From: Oxalobacteraceae bacterium UBA6018
GTDB taxonomy: Bacteria > Pseudomonadota > Gammaproteobacteria > Burkholderiales > Burkholderiaceae_D
DNA length: 28,568 nt
Assembly (NCBI GenBank): GCA_002428015.1
Contig: DIZW01000126.1
Span: forward strand, 1-28,568
Direction of reading: 5' to 3'
Below the pieces are notes generated by a model, which saw only the letters and a program-made list of their open reading frames with translations, searched no databases and had not been told where the DNA came from. Numbering within the stretch: position 1 is the first letter of the stretch; each line of letters opens with the position of its first letter. Positions 6,935 through 17,144 of the stretch are shown piece by piece. Made by a program: the position numbers and the translations under genes.

Positions 6935-8995
6935 ATGTCCAGTTCCCCCAAGTTCGGCCTGAACGCTCCGCAAAGCGAGGCGGTCGTCTATCTCGACGGC
7001 CCCTGCCTGGTGCTTGCCGGCGCCGGCTCAGGCAAGACGCGCGTGATCACCCAGAAGATCGCGCACCTGATCGAGGACCGCGGCTACGACCCGCGCACCA
7101 TCGCCGCGCTGACCTTCACTAATAAGGCCGCGCTGGAAATGCAGGAGCGCATCGCCAAGCTGCTCAAGCAGCCGCGCCAGGCCAAGCAGCTGACGGTGTC
7201 GACCTTCCACTCGCTGGGCGTGAAGATCCTGCGCCAGGAGGCGGGCGGGGTGGGCCTGAAGGACCGTTTCTCGATCATGGACAGCGACGACTGCTACGGC
7301 CTGGTGCAGGACCTGGCGATCACCACCGACAAGCAGATCATCCGCGGCATCCAGACCGCCATCTCGCTGTGGAAGAACGGCCTGGTGGAGCCGGAGCTGG
7401 CGATCAAGGGCGCCAAGGACGAGGACGAGGCCCAGGCCGCGCGCGTCTACCGCAGCTATGTGGCGACCCTGCAGGCCTACCAGGCGGTCGATTTCGACGA
7501 CCTGATCCGCCTGCCGGTGGAATTGTTCCGCAATAACGAGCCGATCCGCGACAAATGGCAGCGCCGCCTGCGCTACCTGCTCATGGACGAGTACCAGGAC
7601 ACCAATACCTGCCAGTACGAGCTGGTCAAGCTGCTGGTGACGGGCATCGGCAAGAAGCCCATGTTCACCGCCGTGGGCGACGACGACCAGGCCATCTACG
7701 CCTGGCGCGGCGCCTCGGTGGAGAACCTGAAGACCTTGCAGACCGATTTCCCCGACCTGCGCGTGATCAAGCTCGAGCAGAACTACCGCTCCACCACCCG
7801 CATCCTGCAGGCGGCCAACGCCGTCATCGGGAACAATCCCAAGCTGTTCGAGAAGTCGCTGTGGTCCGAGCACGGCCTGGGCGAGCCGATCAAGGTGCTC
7901 GGCATGCAGAGCGACGAGCAGGAGGCCGAGCAGGTGGCCATCATGATCTCGGCCGACCATTTCCAGCGCAAGAACAAGTGGTCCGACTACGCCATCCTGT
8001 ACCGCGGCAACCACCAGGCGCGCGTGATCGAGCAGTCGCTGCGCAAGGAGCGCATCCCCTACACCATCTCGGGCGGCCAGAGCTTCTTCGACAAGGCCGA
8101 GATCAAGGACATCATCAGCTACCTGCGCCTGATCGCCAACGACGGCGACGACCCGGCCTTCATCCGCGCCGTCACCACGCCCAAGCGCGGGGTCGGCATG
8201 GCCACCCTGGAGGTGCTGGGCGAGTTCTCCAAGCAATGGAACTGCTCGCTGTTCGAAGCCACCTTCAAGGGCGGCATCGAGGCCAAGCTGCCCGACCGCC
8301 AGCTGCTGCCGCTGCGCGCGTTCTGCAACTTCATCAACCAGCTCGAGGCGCGCGCCAGCCGCCCGGGGCCGTCCGGCAGCGGCGAGAACGCGGCTGCGGT
8401 GCTGGACGACATGATGAAGGAGATCGCCTACGAGAGTTATCTGTACGACACCTTCGAGGAGCGCGCGGCCCAGAGCAAGTGGCAGAACGTGCTGGAATTT
8501 ACCAACTGGCTCAAGGAGCGCGGCAACGGCGGCAAGGACAAGTCCGGCGACGAGAAGAACCTGCTCGAGCTGACCCAGATGGTCGCCCTGATGAGCATGC
8601 TCGAGGGCCAGGACGAGGAGCCGGACGCGGTGCGCATGTCGACCCTGCACGCGTCCAAGGGCCTGGAATACCCGCACGTGTTCCTGGTCGGGGTCGAGGA
8701 GGGCATCCTGCCGCACAAGGGCGACCCCGACGCGCCCGTCGAGACGGTGGCCGCGCGCATCCAGGAGGAGCGGCGCCTGATGTACGTGGGCATCACGCGC
8801 GCCCAGCGTACCTTGCACGTCACCTGGTGCAAGAAGCGCAAGCGCGCCGGCGAGCAGGTCCATTGCGACGTCTCGCGCTTCATCAAGGAGATGGCGCTCG
8901 ACGTGGGCGACGCCGTGCCGACCGAGGCCGAGACCATCTCGCCCAAGGACCGCCTGGCCAGCCTGAAGGCGCTGCTGGCCACCCCCAAGGCCTGA
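6935..8995 (+). CDS. rep: ATP-dependent DNA helicase Rep
   Basis: A 686-residue superfamily 1A 3'-to-5' DNA helicase that helps replication forks pass protein roadblocks; length and motifs fit Rep rather than the longer UvrD. Seen: Q motif LNAPQSEAV (about 9-17), Walker A AGAGSGKT (28-35), motif Ia ALTFTNKAALEM, Walker B LLMDEYQDTN (Asp218-Glu219), motif III GDDDQAIYAWRGA, motif IV QNYRST, motif V STLHASKGLEYPHVF and motif VI EERRLMYVGITRAQ. The ATG at 6935 is chosen because the Q motif follows at the usual distance; the frame stays open far upstream but is not Rep-like there. A second TGA follows the stop after 8 bases (TGAGAGGC then TGAGGTGG). It is divergent from modA. Confidence 0.96.
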   Translation: MSSSPKFGLNAPQSEAVVYLDGPCLVLAGAGSGKTRVITQKIAHLIEDRGYDPRTIAALTFTNKAALEMQERIAKLLKQPRQAKQLTVSTFHSLGVKILRQEAGGVGLKDRFSIMDSDDCYGLVQDLAITTDKQIIRGIQTAISLWKNGLVEPELAIKGAKDEDEAQAARVYRSYVATLQAYQAVDFDDLIRLPVELFRNNEPIRDKWQRRLRYLLMDEYQDTNTCQYELVKLLVTGIGKKPMFTAVGDDDQAIYAWRGASVENLKTLQTDFPDLRVIKLEQNYRSTTRILQAANAVIGNNPKLFEKSLWSEHGLGEPIKVLGMQSDEQEAEQVAIMISADHFQRKNKWSDYAILYRGNHQARVIEQSLRKERIPYTISGGQSFFDKAEIKDIISYLRLIANDGDDPAFIRAVTTPKRGVGMATLEVLGEFSKQWNCSLFEATFKGGIEAKLPDRQLLPLRAFCNFINQLEARASRPGPSGSGENAAAVLDDMMKEIAYESYLYDTFEERAAQSKWQNVLEFTNWLKERGNGGKDKSGDEKNLLELTQMVALMSMLEGQDEEPDAVRMSTLHASKGLEYPHVFLVGVEEGILPHKGDPDAPVETVAARIQEERRLMYVGITRAQRTLHVTWCKKRKRAGEQVHCDVSRFIKEMALDVGDAVPTEAETISPKDRLASLKALLATPKA

Positions 8996-9038
8996 GAGGC
9001 TGAGGTGGAAATCGACGCCGGATATTGACTGTGGATAT

Positions 9039-9051
9039 TTTCCGTCGGAAA
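9039..9051. promoter_or_regulatory. Small dyad upstream of the metallopeptidase gene
   Basis: TTTCCGTCGGAAA is a perfect 6-bp inverted repeat around one base, about 25 bases before the predicted -35. Two GGATATT copies (9020-9026 and 9033-9039) flank its left side. It may be an operator for the metallopeptidase gene; there is no direct evidence. Confidence 0.3.
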
Positions 9052-9075
9052 TAGTCGCGCACGATTGAATATCGT

Positions 9076-9104
9076 TTGACACGCTTGAGCCGGCTTGAAA
9101 TACT
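9076..9104 (+). promoter_or_regulatory. Predicted sigma-70 promoter for the M10 metallopeptidase
   Basis: A perfect -35 TTGACA (9076-9081), a 17-base spacer and AATACT (9099-9104, four of six matches to TATAAT). This is the best-formed promoter in the window. It predicts a start near 9111 and a leader of roughly 88 bases to the ATG at 9199. Confidence 0.6.
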
Positions 9105-9198
9105 CAGCTTGCCTGCCGAGTTACCGGCCGGCGCCATCGACGTCCCCGGCCACAAGCGCGGCCCCGTCCTGGCTTGACGCCACCTCCGACGCCCAATC

Positions 9199-11352
9199 AT
9201 GACCACGCTGACCGACCTCCAGACCACGCCGCTTTCCGGGCTCAACCATATTGACGCCCTGCTCGACAGCGGTCCGGACTGGAATTTCCTCACCGGCGCC
9301 AACAACACCCTGTACTACAGCTTCTCGACCACCGCCGGCACCGAGACCTTCAGCGCCGGCGACGCGCTGCCCTACAGCGGCGCCATCGCGGCCATGAGCG
9401 CGGCCCAGCAGAGCGGCGCGCGCGCCGCCTTCGCCTACCTCGGCGCGCTGACCGGCATCGCCTTCGTCGAGACGGCCAACGGCGCGGCGGCCCAGATCCA
9501 CCTGAGCGACGCCAACCTGACCGGCCCCGCCACCGCCGGCATGTGCAGCTGGGGCGCGAACTATTCCTATAACCAGAGCACCGGCGTGGTAACCAGCTAC
9601 GCGGCCAACGCCTATGTGTATCTCGACAACGTCGAATGGGCCGGCCGCAACGCCACCCTGGCCGCCGGCGACTACGGCTACGAGACCCTGCTGCACGAGC
9701 TGGGCCACGCGCTGGGCCTGAAGCATCCGTTCGAGGGCGCCATCACCCTGCCGGCCAGCCAGGACAGCAGCCAGTTCACCTTGATGTCGTACAACGAGTC
9801 GGGCGGCCCGTATTCCAGCTACCGGCCCGACGACATCGCCGCCCTGAACTGGCTCTACGGCGGCGACGGCCTGGGCGGCGCGCTCGGCGTCGGCTCGGCC
9901 ACCGGCGCGGTCTATCTCACCGGCACGGCCGGCGACGACAGCCTCACCGGTACCCAATTTAACGACACCTTGCGTGGCAATGGCGGCAACGACACGATCA
10001 ACGGCGGAGGCGGCACGGATACGGCGGTGTTCGGCGGAGCATTCACGGCCTACAAGATCAGCCTGGCGAACGGCGCGATCGTCGTCGCCGGCGCGGACGG
10101 CACGGAGACCCTGAGCTCGATCGAGTTCCTGCAGTTCAGCGACCGCGGCCTCAGCAGCGACCAGGTGCTCGACACCGTCGCGCCTGCCGCCCCCACCCTG
10201 GCCGCCTCGAAGAACGCCTACGATTACGTGTCCGGCAACACCCCGCTCTTCGTTGGCATTGCCGAAGCGAACGCCCACGTGCAGGTGTACAGCGGCACTT
10301 TTGTGATCGGCACGGCCACCGCCGACGCCAGCGGCTTCTGGAACACCACCGCGGTGGGCCTGGTGGACGGTCACTATTCCGTGTACGCGACCGCCGCCGA
10401 CGCTGCCGGCAACGTCTCGGCGGCCAGCCCCAATTTCGATTTCAACGTCGACGCGCATGCGCCCATGGTGCCCACCGGCGCGGTGACGCCGGACAGCGTT
10501 GGCGGGAACCAGCCGGTCTTCAACGGCAAAGGCGAGATCGGCAGCTTCATCAGCCTGCTCAATGCCGACCAGGGCGGCAGCACCGTCATCGGGGCCACCC
10601 AGGTGGACGCCAACGGCCACTGGAGCCTGGCCGCCAATCCGCTCCCGAATGGCAGCTACAGCGTGATGGTGCAGTCGACCGACTTGGCCGACAACGCCAC
10701 CAACGCCAGCGGCACCCTCGATTTTTCGGTTTCGAGCGGCCTGAACCGCACGGGCACGGACGCGCGCGACATCCTGGTCGGCACGGCGGGCAACAACGCG
10801 ATCGACGGCAAGGGCGACATCGATACGGTCAATTACGACGGCGCGCGCGCCGGCTACACAATTGCCAAGTCGAGCAACGGCTTTACCGTCACCAGCGCCG
10901 CCAGCGGGGTCGATTCCCTGATCAATGTCGAACGGCTGCATTTCGGCGACGCCGACATCGCCCTCGACATCAACGGCCACGGCGGCCAGGCTTACCGCAT
11001 GTTCGCCGCCGCGCTCGACCGGGCGCCGGCGCAGCGCGGCCTGGGCTTCTGGATGGATGCCCTCGACAACGGCGTGACCCTCGAGCATATCGCCGCGGAG
11101 TTCATCGCTAGCCCCGAGTTTGTGACCAAGTACGGCGCCAACCAGACCAACGCCGCGTTTATCGACACGCTGTACGAGCATGTGCTGCACCGGGCGCCCA
11201 AGGAGAGCGGATTCAATTTCTGGGTGTCGGCGCTCGACAGCGGGGTGGACCGCGCCCACGTGTTGACCCAGTTCAGCGAGAGCCCGGAGAACCAGGCCCA
11301 GGTCATCGGCGCGATCCAGAACGGCCTTCAATACACCATGTGGCATGGTTAG
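9199..11352 (+). CDS. Secreted M10-type metallopeptidase with RTX, Ig-like and DUF4214 regions
   Basis: A 717-residue modular protein. The N terminus carries a metzincin protease domain: zinc motif HELGHALGLKH with His166, Glu167, His170 and His176, and a Met-turn LMSYNE at about Met196. RTX calcium-binding repeats follow from about 242 (GTAGDDSLTG, GNGGNDTINGGGG). Two Ig-like repeats lie at about 325-515 (each opening with a DxxAP-type linker and holding PxFxGxxE). A second RTX-like segment (GTDARDILVGTAGNNAIDG) precedes a DUF4214 region from about 599, with two copies of a DRAP/HRAP...GFxFWxxALDxGV motif. There is no N-terminal signal peptide. RTX proteins of this type usually leave through a type I secretion system, but none is encoded here. 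The ATG at 9199 lacks a strong Shine-Dalgarno. Protease activity is inferred from intact zinc ligands; the substrate is unknown. Confidence 0.88.
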   Translation: MTTLTDLQTTPLSGLNHIDALLDSGPDWNFLTGANNTLYYSFSTTAGTETFSAGDALPYSGAIAAMSAAQQSGARAAFAYLGALTGIAFVETANGAAAQIHLSDANLTGPATAGMCSWGANYSYNQSTGVVTSYAANAYVYLDNVEWAGRNATLAAGDYGYETLLHELGHALGLKHPFEGAITLPASQDSSQFTLMSYNESGGPYSSYRPDDIAALNWLYGGDGLGGALGVGSATGAVYLTGTAGDDSLTGTQFNDTLRGNGGNDTINGGGGTDTAVFGGAFTAYKISLANGAIVVAGADGTETLSSIEFLQFSDRGLSSDQVLDTVAPAAPTLAASKNAYDYVSGNTPLFVGIAEANAHVQVYSGTFVIGTATADASGFWNTTAVGLVDGHYSVYATAADAAGNVSAASPNFDFNVDAHAPMVPTGAVTPDSVGGNQPVFNGKGEIGSFISLLNADQGGSTVIGATQVDANGHWSLAANPLPNGSYSVMVQSTDLADNATNASGTLDFSVSSGLNRTGTDARDILVGTAGNNAIDGKGDIDTVNYDGARAGYTIAKSSNGFTVTSAASGVDSLINVERLHFGDADIALDINGHGGQAYRMFAAALDRAPAQRGLGFWMDALDNGVTLEHIAAEFIASPEFVTKYGANQTNAAFIDTLYEHVLHRAPKESGFNFWVSALDSGVDRAHVLTQFSESPENQAQVIGAIQNGLQYTMWHG

Positions 11353-11388
11353 CGCGCGCGCTGGCATAATGCCGGCTTTGCCGTCAGG

Positions 11389-11601
11389 ATGCCCGCCGTG
11401 AGCCACGAAGACCGTTTTGTCGATATTGAAATCAAGCTGGCGCACCAGGAAGACCTGGTCGAGTCGCTCAACCAGATGGTGTACCAGCAAAGCCGCCGCA
11501 TCGACCAGCTCGAAGCGATGGTGGGCCAGCTCGCCCAGCTCCTGCGCGACGGCGCCCAGGCCGGGCAAGGGCCGCTCAACGAGCGCCCGCCGCACTACTG
11601 A
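11389..11601 (+). CDS. slyX: SlyX family protein
   Basis: A 70-residue, mostly helical coiled-coil protein. The family pattern is clear: DRFVDIEIKLAHQEDLVESLN, then QQSRRIDQLEAMV, and the characteristic C-terminal PPHY. SlyX is widespread in proteobacteria but its function is not established; it was named for its position near slyD. The start could be ATG 11389 or GTG 11398; CAGGA is better spaced for the GTG, and the change only removes three residues. It lies 36 bases after the metallopeptidase stop, on the same strand, so co-transcription is possible though the functions look unrelated. Confidence 0.85.
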   Translation: MPAVSHEDRFVDIEIKLAHQEDLVESLNQMVYQQSRRIDQLEAMVGQLAQLLRDGAQAGQGPLNERPPHY

Positions 11602-11776
11602 CGCGGACCCGGCGCGGTGGCGCCAAGCGCCTAGGTAAGCCGCGCATGCCTGTCGCATAGGGTGTCGCATACATACGCGATCCCCCGTGACGCAAGCGGG
11701 GTGTGCTGCTATGATCGGTCGCTCAAGCGCTGCCGGCTACCCGCTGGCAGCTTTCCTGAAGCCCGTGAAAGATGCC

Positions 11777-13906
11777 ATGAACCGTCCACACCTGCTCCTC
11801 ATCGCCGCCAGTCTCGCCCTGGCAAGCGCCACCTCCTCCGTCCTGGCCGCGGCCGCGCTGCCGGCCTCCAATCCGTTCGCCAAGCCGAGCGCCTTGCCGT
11901 TCCAGTATCCGGCCTTCGACAAGATCAAGGATGAGCATTACCTGCCCGCCTTCGAGGCCGGCATGCGCGAGCAATTGCGCGAGATCGATGCGATCGCCAG
12001 CAATCCCAAGCCGGCCACGTTCGAGAACACGATCGTGGCGATGGAGCGCTCGGGGCGGCTGCTCGGCCGCGTGAGCGCCACCTTCTCCAGCCTGCAGGCG
12101 GCCAACACCGACGACCAGCTCGACGCGATCGACCGTGAGATGTCGCCGCGCCTGGCGGCCCACAACGACGCGATCTTCCTCAACGCCAAGCTGTACCAGC
12201 GCGTCAAGACGCTGGTCGAGCACGCCGCCACGCTCAAGCTCGACCCGGAGTCGGCCTACCTGCTCGAGCGTTACAACAAGGACTTCGTGCGCGCCGGCGC
12301 CAAGCTGTCGGGCGCCGACAAGGAAAAGCTCAAGGCCTACAACGGCCAGATCGCCAGCCTGCAGACGGCCTTCACCCAGAACGTGCTCAAGGAAGCGAAC
12401 GCCTCGGCCCTGGTGGTCGACACCCGCGCCGAACTGGCCGGCATGTCCGAGGCGGAGATCGACGCCGCCGGCGCCACCGCCAAGGCGCGCGGCCTGGACG
12501 GCAAATACCTGGTGGCCCTGGCCAACACCAGCGGCCAGCCGCCGCTGGCGGTGCTGACCAACCGCGCCGTGCGCGAGCGCCTCATGGCCGCCTCGCTGGC
12601 GCGCGGCAGCCACGGCGGCCAGTTCGACAACCGCGAGGTGGTGCTCAAGCTGGCGCGCCTGCGCGCCGAACGCGCCGCCCTGCTCGGCTATCCGAATTTC
12701 GCCGCCTATTCGCTGGAAGACCAGACGGCCAAGGACACCGGCTCGGTCAACAAGCTGCTGTCGGACCTGGCCAAGCCGGCCGTCAACAACGCGCGCAAGG
12801 AGGCGGCCGACATCCAGAAGGTCATCGACGCCGAAAAAGGCGGCTTCCCGGTCGCCTCCTGGGACTGGGACTATTACACCGACAAGGTGCGCAAGGAGCG
12901 CTACAACTTCGACGAGAGCCAGCTCAAGCCGTATTTCGAGCTCAACAGCGTGCTGCAGAACGGTGTCTTCTTCGCCGCCAACAAGCTGTACGGCATCACC
13001 TTCAAGGAACGCAAGGACCTGCCGGTGTACAACCCGGACGTGCGCGTGTTCGACGTGTTCGACAACAACGGCAAGCAGCTGGCGATCTTCATCGCCGACA
13101 TGTACGCCCGCAGCAACAAGCAGGGCGGCGCCTGGATGAACGAATACGTGTCGCAGTCCGGCCTGCTGGGCACCCACTCGGTGGTGGCCAACCACCTCAA
13201 CATTCCCAAGCCGCCGGCCGGCGAGCCCACCCTGTTGACGGTGGACGAGGTCAAGACCGCCTTCCACGAGTTCGGCCACGCGCTGCACGGCATGTTCTCC
13301 AACGTGAAATATCCGCGCTTCGCCGGCACCAGCGTGCCGCGCGACTTCGTGGAATATCCGTCCCAGGTCAACGAGATGTGGATGATCGTGCCCGAAGTGC
13401 TGGCCAACTACGCCAAGCACTACAAGACCGGGGCGCCGATTCCCAAGGAGCTGCTGGACAAGGTGATCGCGGCCAAGAAGTTCAACCAGGGCTACATGAC
13501 CACCGAATACCTGGCCGCCGCGCTGCTCGACCAGCGCTGGCACCAGCTTGCCCCGGACCAGATTCCGACCGACGTGGTGGCCTTCGAAACGACCGCGCTC
13601 AAGGACGCCGGGGTCGACTTCGCGCCGGTGCCGCCACGCTACCGCACCACCTACTTCAAGCACGCCTTCGAGGGCGGCTATTCGGCCGGCTACTACGCCT
13701 ACCTGTGGAGCGAGAAGCTCGACGCCGACACGGTCGAATGGTTCAAGGAGAACGGCGGCCTGCTGCGCAAGAACGGCGAGCATTTCCGCCAGACTCTGCT
13801 CTCGCGCGGCGGGACGGCCGACGCGATGGAATTGTTCAAGAACTTCCGCGGGCGCGCACCGCGCATCGAACCGCTGCTCGAGCGGCGCGGGCTGATGCCG
13901 CAGTAA
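11777..13906 (+). CDS. Exported M3 family metallopeptidase (peptidyl-dipeptidase Dcp type)
   Basis: A 709-residue zinc peptidase with a signal peptide (MNRPHLLLIAASLALASATSSVLAAA, cut near residue 25), so probably periplasmic. It is expected to cleave short peptides. The active site is FHEFGHALHGMFS with His497, Glu498 and His501, followed by the conserved FVEYPSQVNEMW that supplies the third ligand region. Other family landmarks are the N-terminal helical half (about 30-250), NARKEAADIQK, and the C-terminal HAFEGGYSAGYYAYLWSE that lines the substrate channel. ATG 11777 is chosen because it opens the signal peptide; the frame extends to 11687. Exported Dcp-like enzymes of about 700 residues are common in betaproteobacteria and Xanthomonas. 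A strong terminator follows. Dipeptidyl carboxypeptidase versus oligopeptidase A specificity cannot be decided from sequence. Confidence 0.92.
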   Translation: MNRPHLLLIAASLALASATSSVLAAAALPASNPFAKPSALPFQYPAFDKIKDEHYLPAFEAGMREQLREIDAIASNPKPATFENTIVAMERSGRLLGRVSATFSSLQAANTDDQLDAIDREMSPRLAAHNDAIFLNAKLYQRVKTLVEHAATLKLDPESAYLLERYNKDFVRAGAKLSGADKEKLKAYNGQIASLQTAFTQNVLKEANASALVVDTRAELAGMSEAEIDAAGATAKARGLDGKYLVALANTSGQPPLAVLTNRAVRERLMAASLARGSHGGQFDNREVVLKLARLRAERAALLGYPNFAAYSLEDQTAKDTGSVNKLLSDLAKPAVNNARKEAADIQKVIDAEKGGFPVASWDWDYYTDKVRKERYNFDESQLKPYFELNSVLQNGVFFAANKLYGITFKERKDLPVYNPDVRVFDVFDNNGKQLAIFIADMYARSNKQGGAWMNEYVSQSGLLGTHSVVANHLNIPKPPAGEPTLLTVDEVKTAFHEFGHALHGMFSNVKYPRFAGTSVPRDFVEYPSQVNEMWMIVPEVLANYAKHYKTGAPIPKELLDKVIAAKKFNQGYMTTEYLAAALLDQRWHQLAPDQIPTDVVAFETTALKDAGVDFAPVPPRYRTTYFKHAFEGGYSAGYYAYLWSEKLDADTVEWFKENGGLLRKNGEHFRQTLLSRGGTADAMELFKNFRGRAPRIEPLLERRGLMPQ

Positions 13907-13923
13907 GGGCCGCCATTGCCGAG

Positions 13924-13951
13924 CCGCCGCCCTAGCGCGGCGGTTTTTTTT
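13924..13951 (+). terminator. Rho-independent terminator after the M3 peptidase gene
   Basis: CCGCCGC and GCGGCGG form a perfect 7-bp GC stem around a 6-base loop, followed directly by eight T residues (13944-13951). It lies 18 bases after the stop codon. Confidence 0.9.
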
Positions 13952-13987
13952 CGCGCGGCCGGGGCGGGCGCGGGTGTCGCGCGGGTA

Positions 13988-13993
13988 TATACT
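13988..13993 (+). promoter_or_regulatory. Possible -10 box (TATACT) for the VF530/DUF4404 operon
   Basis: TATACT is 32 bases before the ATG at 14026 and just past the previous terminator, so a promoter is expected here. The -35 region is GC-rich and unconvincing. Confidence 0.45.
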
Positions 13994-14025
13994 GGAATGA
14001 ACGAAACAAACGAGACGCCGCATTA

Positions 14026-14262
14026 ATGAGTGAACAAGCTTTACACGGCATTACCCTGGAATCCCTGCTGACCCGGCTGGTGGCCCACTATGGCTGGGAC
14101 GAGCTCGGCAAGCGGATCGACATCAACTGCTTCATCAGCGACCCGAGCATCAAGTCCAGCCTGAAGTTCCTGCGCAAGACGCCATGGGCGCGCAAGCGGG
14201 TCGAGGACTTGTACCTGGAGACGCGGTTCGCCGCCGATTCCATCACCCAGTTCACCAACTAA
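14026..14262 (+). CDS. VF530 family DNA-binding protein (DUF2132)
   Basis: A 78-residue helical protein matching the VF530/DUF2132 family in length and sequence: LHGITLESLLTRLVAHYGWDELGKRI, INCFISDPSIKSSLKFLRKTPWAR and the C-terminal VEDLYL. The family name comes from a small Vibrio protein whose structure suggested DNA binding; the cellular role remains unclear. The lysine/arginine-rich segment at about 43-58 would suit nucleic-acid contact. It lies 9 bases before a DUF4404 gene on the same strand, so the two almost certainly share a message. The ATG is clear but its Shine-Dalgarno is weak. Confidence 0.88.
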   Translation: MSEQALHGITLESLLTRLVAHYGWDELGKRIDINCFISDPSIKSSLKFLRKTPWARKRVEDLYLETRFAADSITQFTN

Positions 14263-14271
14263 GAGGACGAC

Positions 14272-14559
14272 ATGTTGAACGACGACACATCGAACCTGAA
14301 AGCGCACTTGAAGAGCCTGCACGCCAACCTGGCCGCGACGGGCGAGGTGGACGAGGAACTGCAGGGCCTGCTGCACCAGCTCGACGGCGACATCCGCAGC
14401 CTGCTGGAGCGGCGCGCCGCGGCCCAGCCGGTGGACGCGGCCGCCAGCGGCCTGGCCGAGCGCACCCAGGCGCTGGCGGCGCGCTTCGCGGCCGAGCATC
14501 CGCGCATGGAACCGGCCCTGCGTGAACTGAGCAACCTGCTCGCCAACCTGGGCATCTGA
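14272..14559 (+). CDS. DUF4404 family protein
   Basis: A 95-residue, acidic, wholly helical protein with the DUF4404 pattern LKAHLKSLHANLAATGEVDEELQ at the start and HPRMEPALRELSNLLANLGI at the end. Its heptad-like leucines suggest a coiled coil or helical bundle. No catalytic residues or membrane segments are visible. A good ribosome binding site AAGAGGA lies about 5 bases before the ATG. It follows the VF530 gene with a 9-base gap and is probably co-expressed with it. Function unknown. Confidence 0.85.
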   Translation: MLNDDTSNLKAHLKSLHANLAATGEVDEELQGLLHQLDGDIRSLLERRAAAQPVDAAASGLAERTQALAARFAAEHPRMEPALRELSNLLANLGI

Positions 14560-14679
14560 GGGCGGCGGCATCGGTGCGCGCCCCGCGCCGGGCAGCAAGT
14601 TATTGAATAGACTCGTTTTTTTGCTGTTGGCGGCGCGCCCGAAATTGGCCGCCGCAAGCTTGTCGCGGCGCTTTTCCGG

Positions 14680-14685
14680 TACAAT
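14680..14685 (+). promoter_or_regulatory. -10 box (TACAAT) just ahead of ygiQ, possible leaderless start
   Basis: TACAAT ends eight bases before the ATG at 14694, and no Shine-Dalgarno lies between. If the box is used, transcription would begin within one or two bases of the start codon. TTGTCG at 14660-14665 could act as -35 but its spacing is short. Confidence 0.45.
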
Positions 14686-14693
14686 ACCGCCCA

Positions 14694-16982
<2,289 letters not shown>

Positions 16983-17039
16983 AGGTCCAGGCGCCGCGCG
17001 CGGCTGGTCCCAACCCGCCCCAGGCACGGCGCGCGCCGT

Positions 17040-17077
17040 CCGCCGAAAGCGCCAACAACCGGCGAAAGCGCCACCTG
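17040..17077 (+). repeat. 19-bp imperfect tandem pair downstream of ygiQ
   Basis: CCGCCGAAAGCGCCAACAA is followed directly by CCGGCGAAAGCGCCACCTG, matching at about 15 of 19 positions. It lies in the non-coding gap between ygiQ and the RCC1 gene, which are co-directional. Confidence 0.7.
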
Positions 17078-17107
17078 TTCAGCCAATTGTCGGGGCGCCG
17101 GCTCGGC

Positions 17108-17113
17108 TACACT
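17108..17113 (+). promoter_or_regulatory. Possible -10 box (TACACT) for the RCC1 lipoprotein gene
   Basis: TACACT lies 31 bases before ATG 17145 and 7 bases before ATG 17121. TTGTCG sits 15 bases upstream as a possible but closely spaced -35. The distance supports 17145 as the used start. Confidence 0.4.
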
Positions 17114-17144
17114 TGCGAGCATGCCCCCTTCACGGACCGTCGCA

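Noticed and set aside
9121..11670. 849-codon open frame antisense to the metallopeptidase gene, and similar long minus frames opposite rep, the M3 peptidase, ygiQ, RCC1 and subtilase genes
   Set aside because: High GC removes stop codons from the antisense frames. The translations are Val/Gly/Ala/His-rich with no recognisable domain, while the opposite strands encode clear families.
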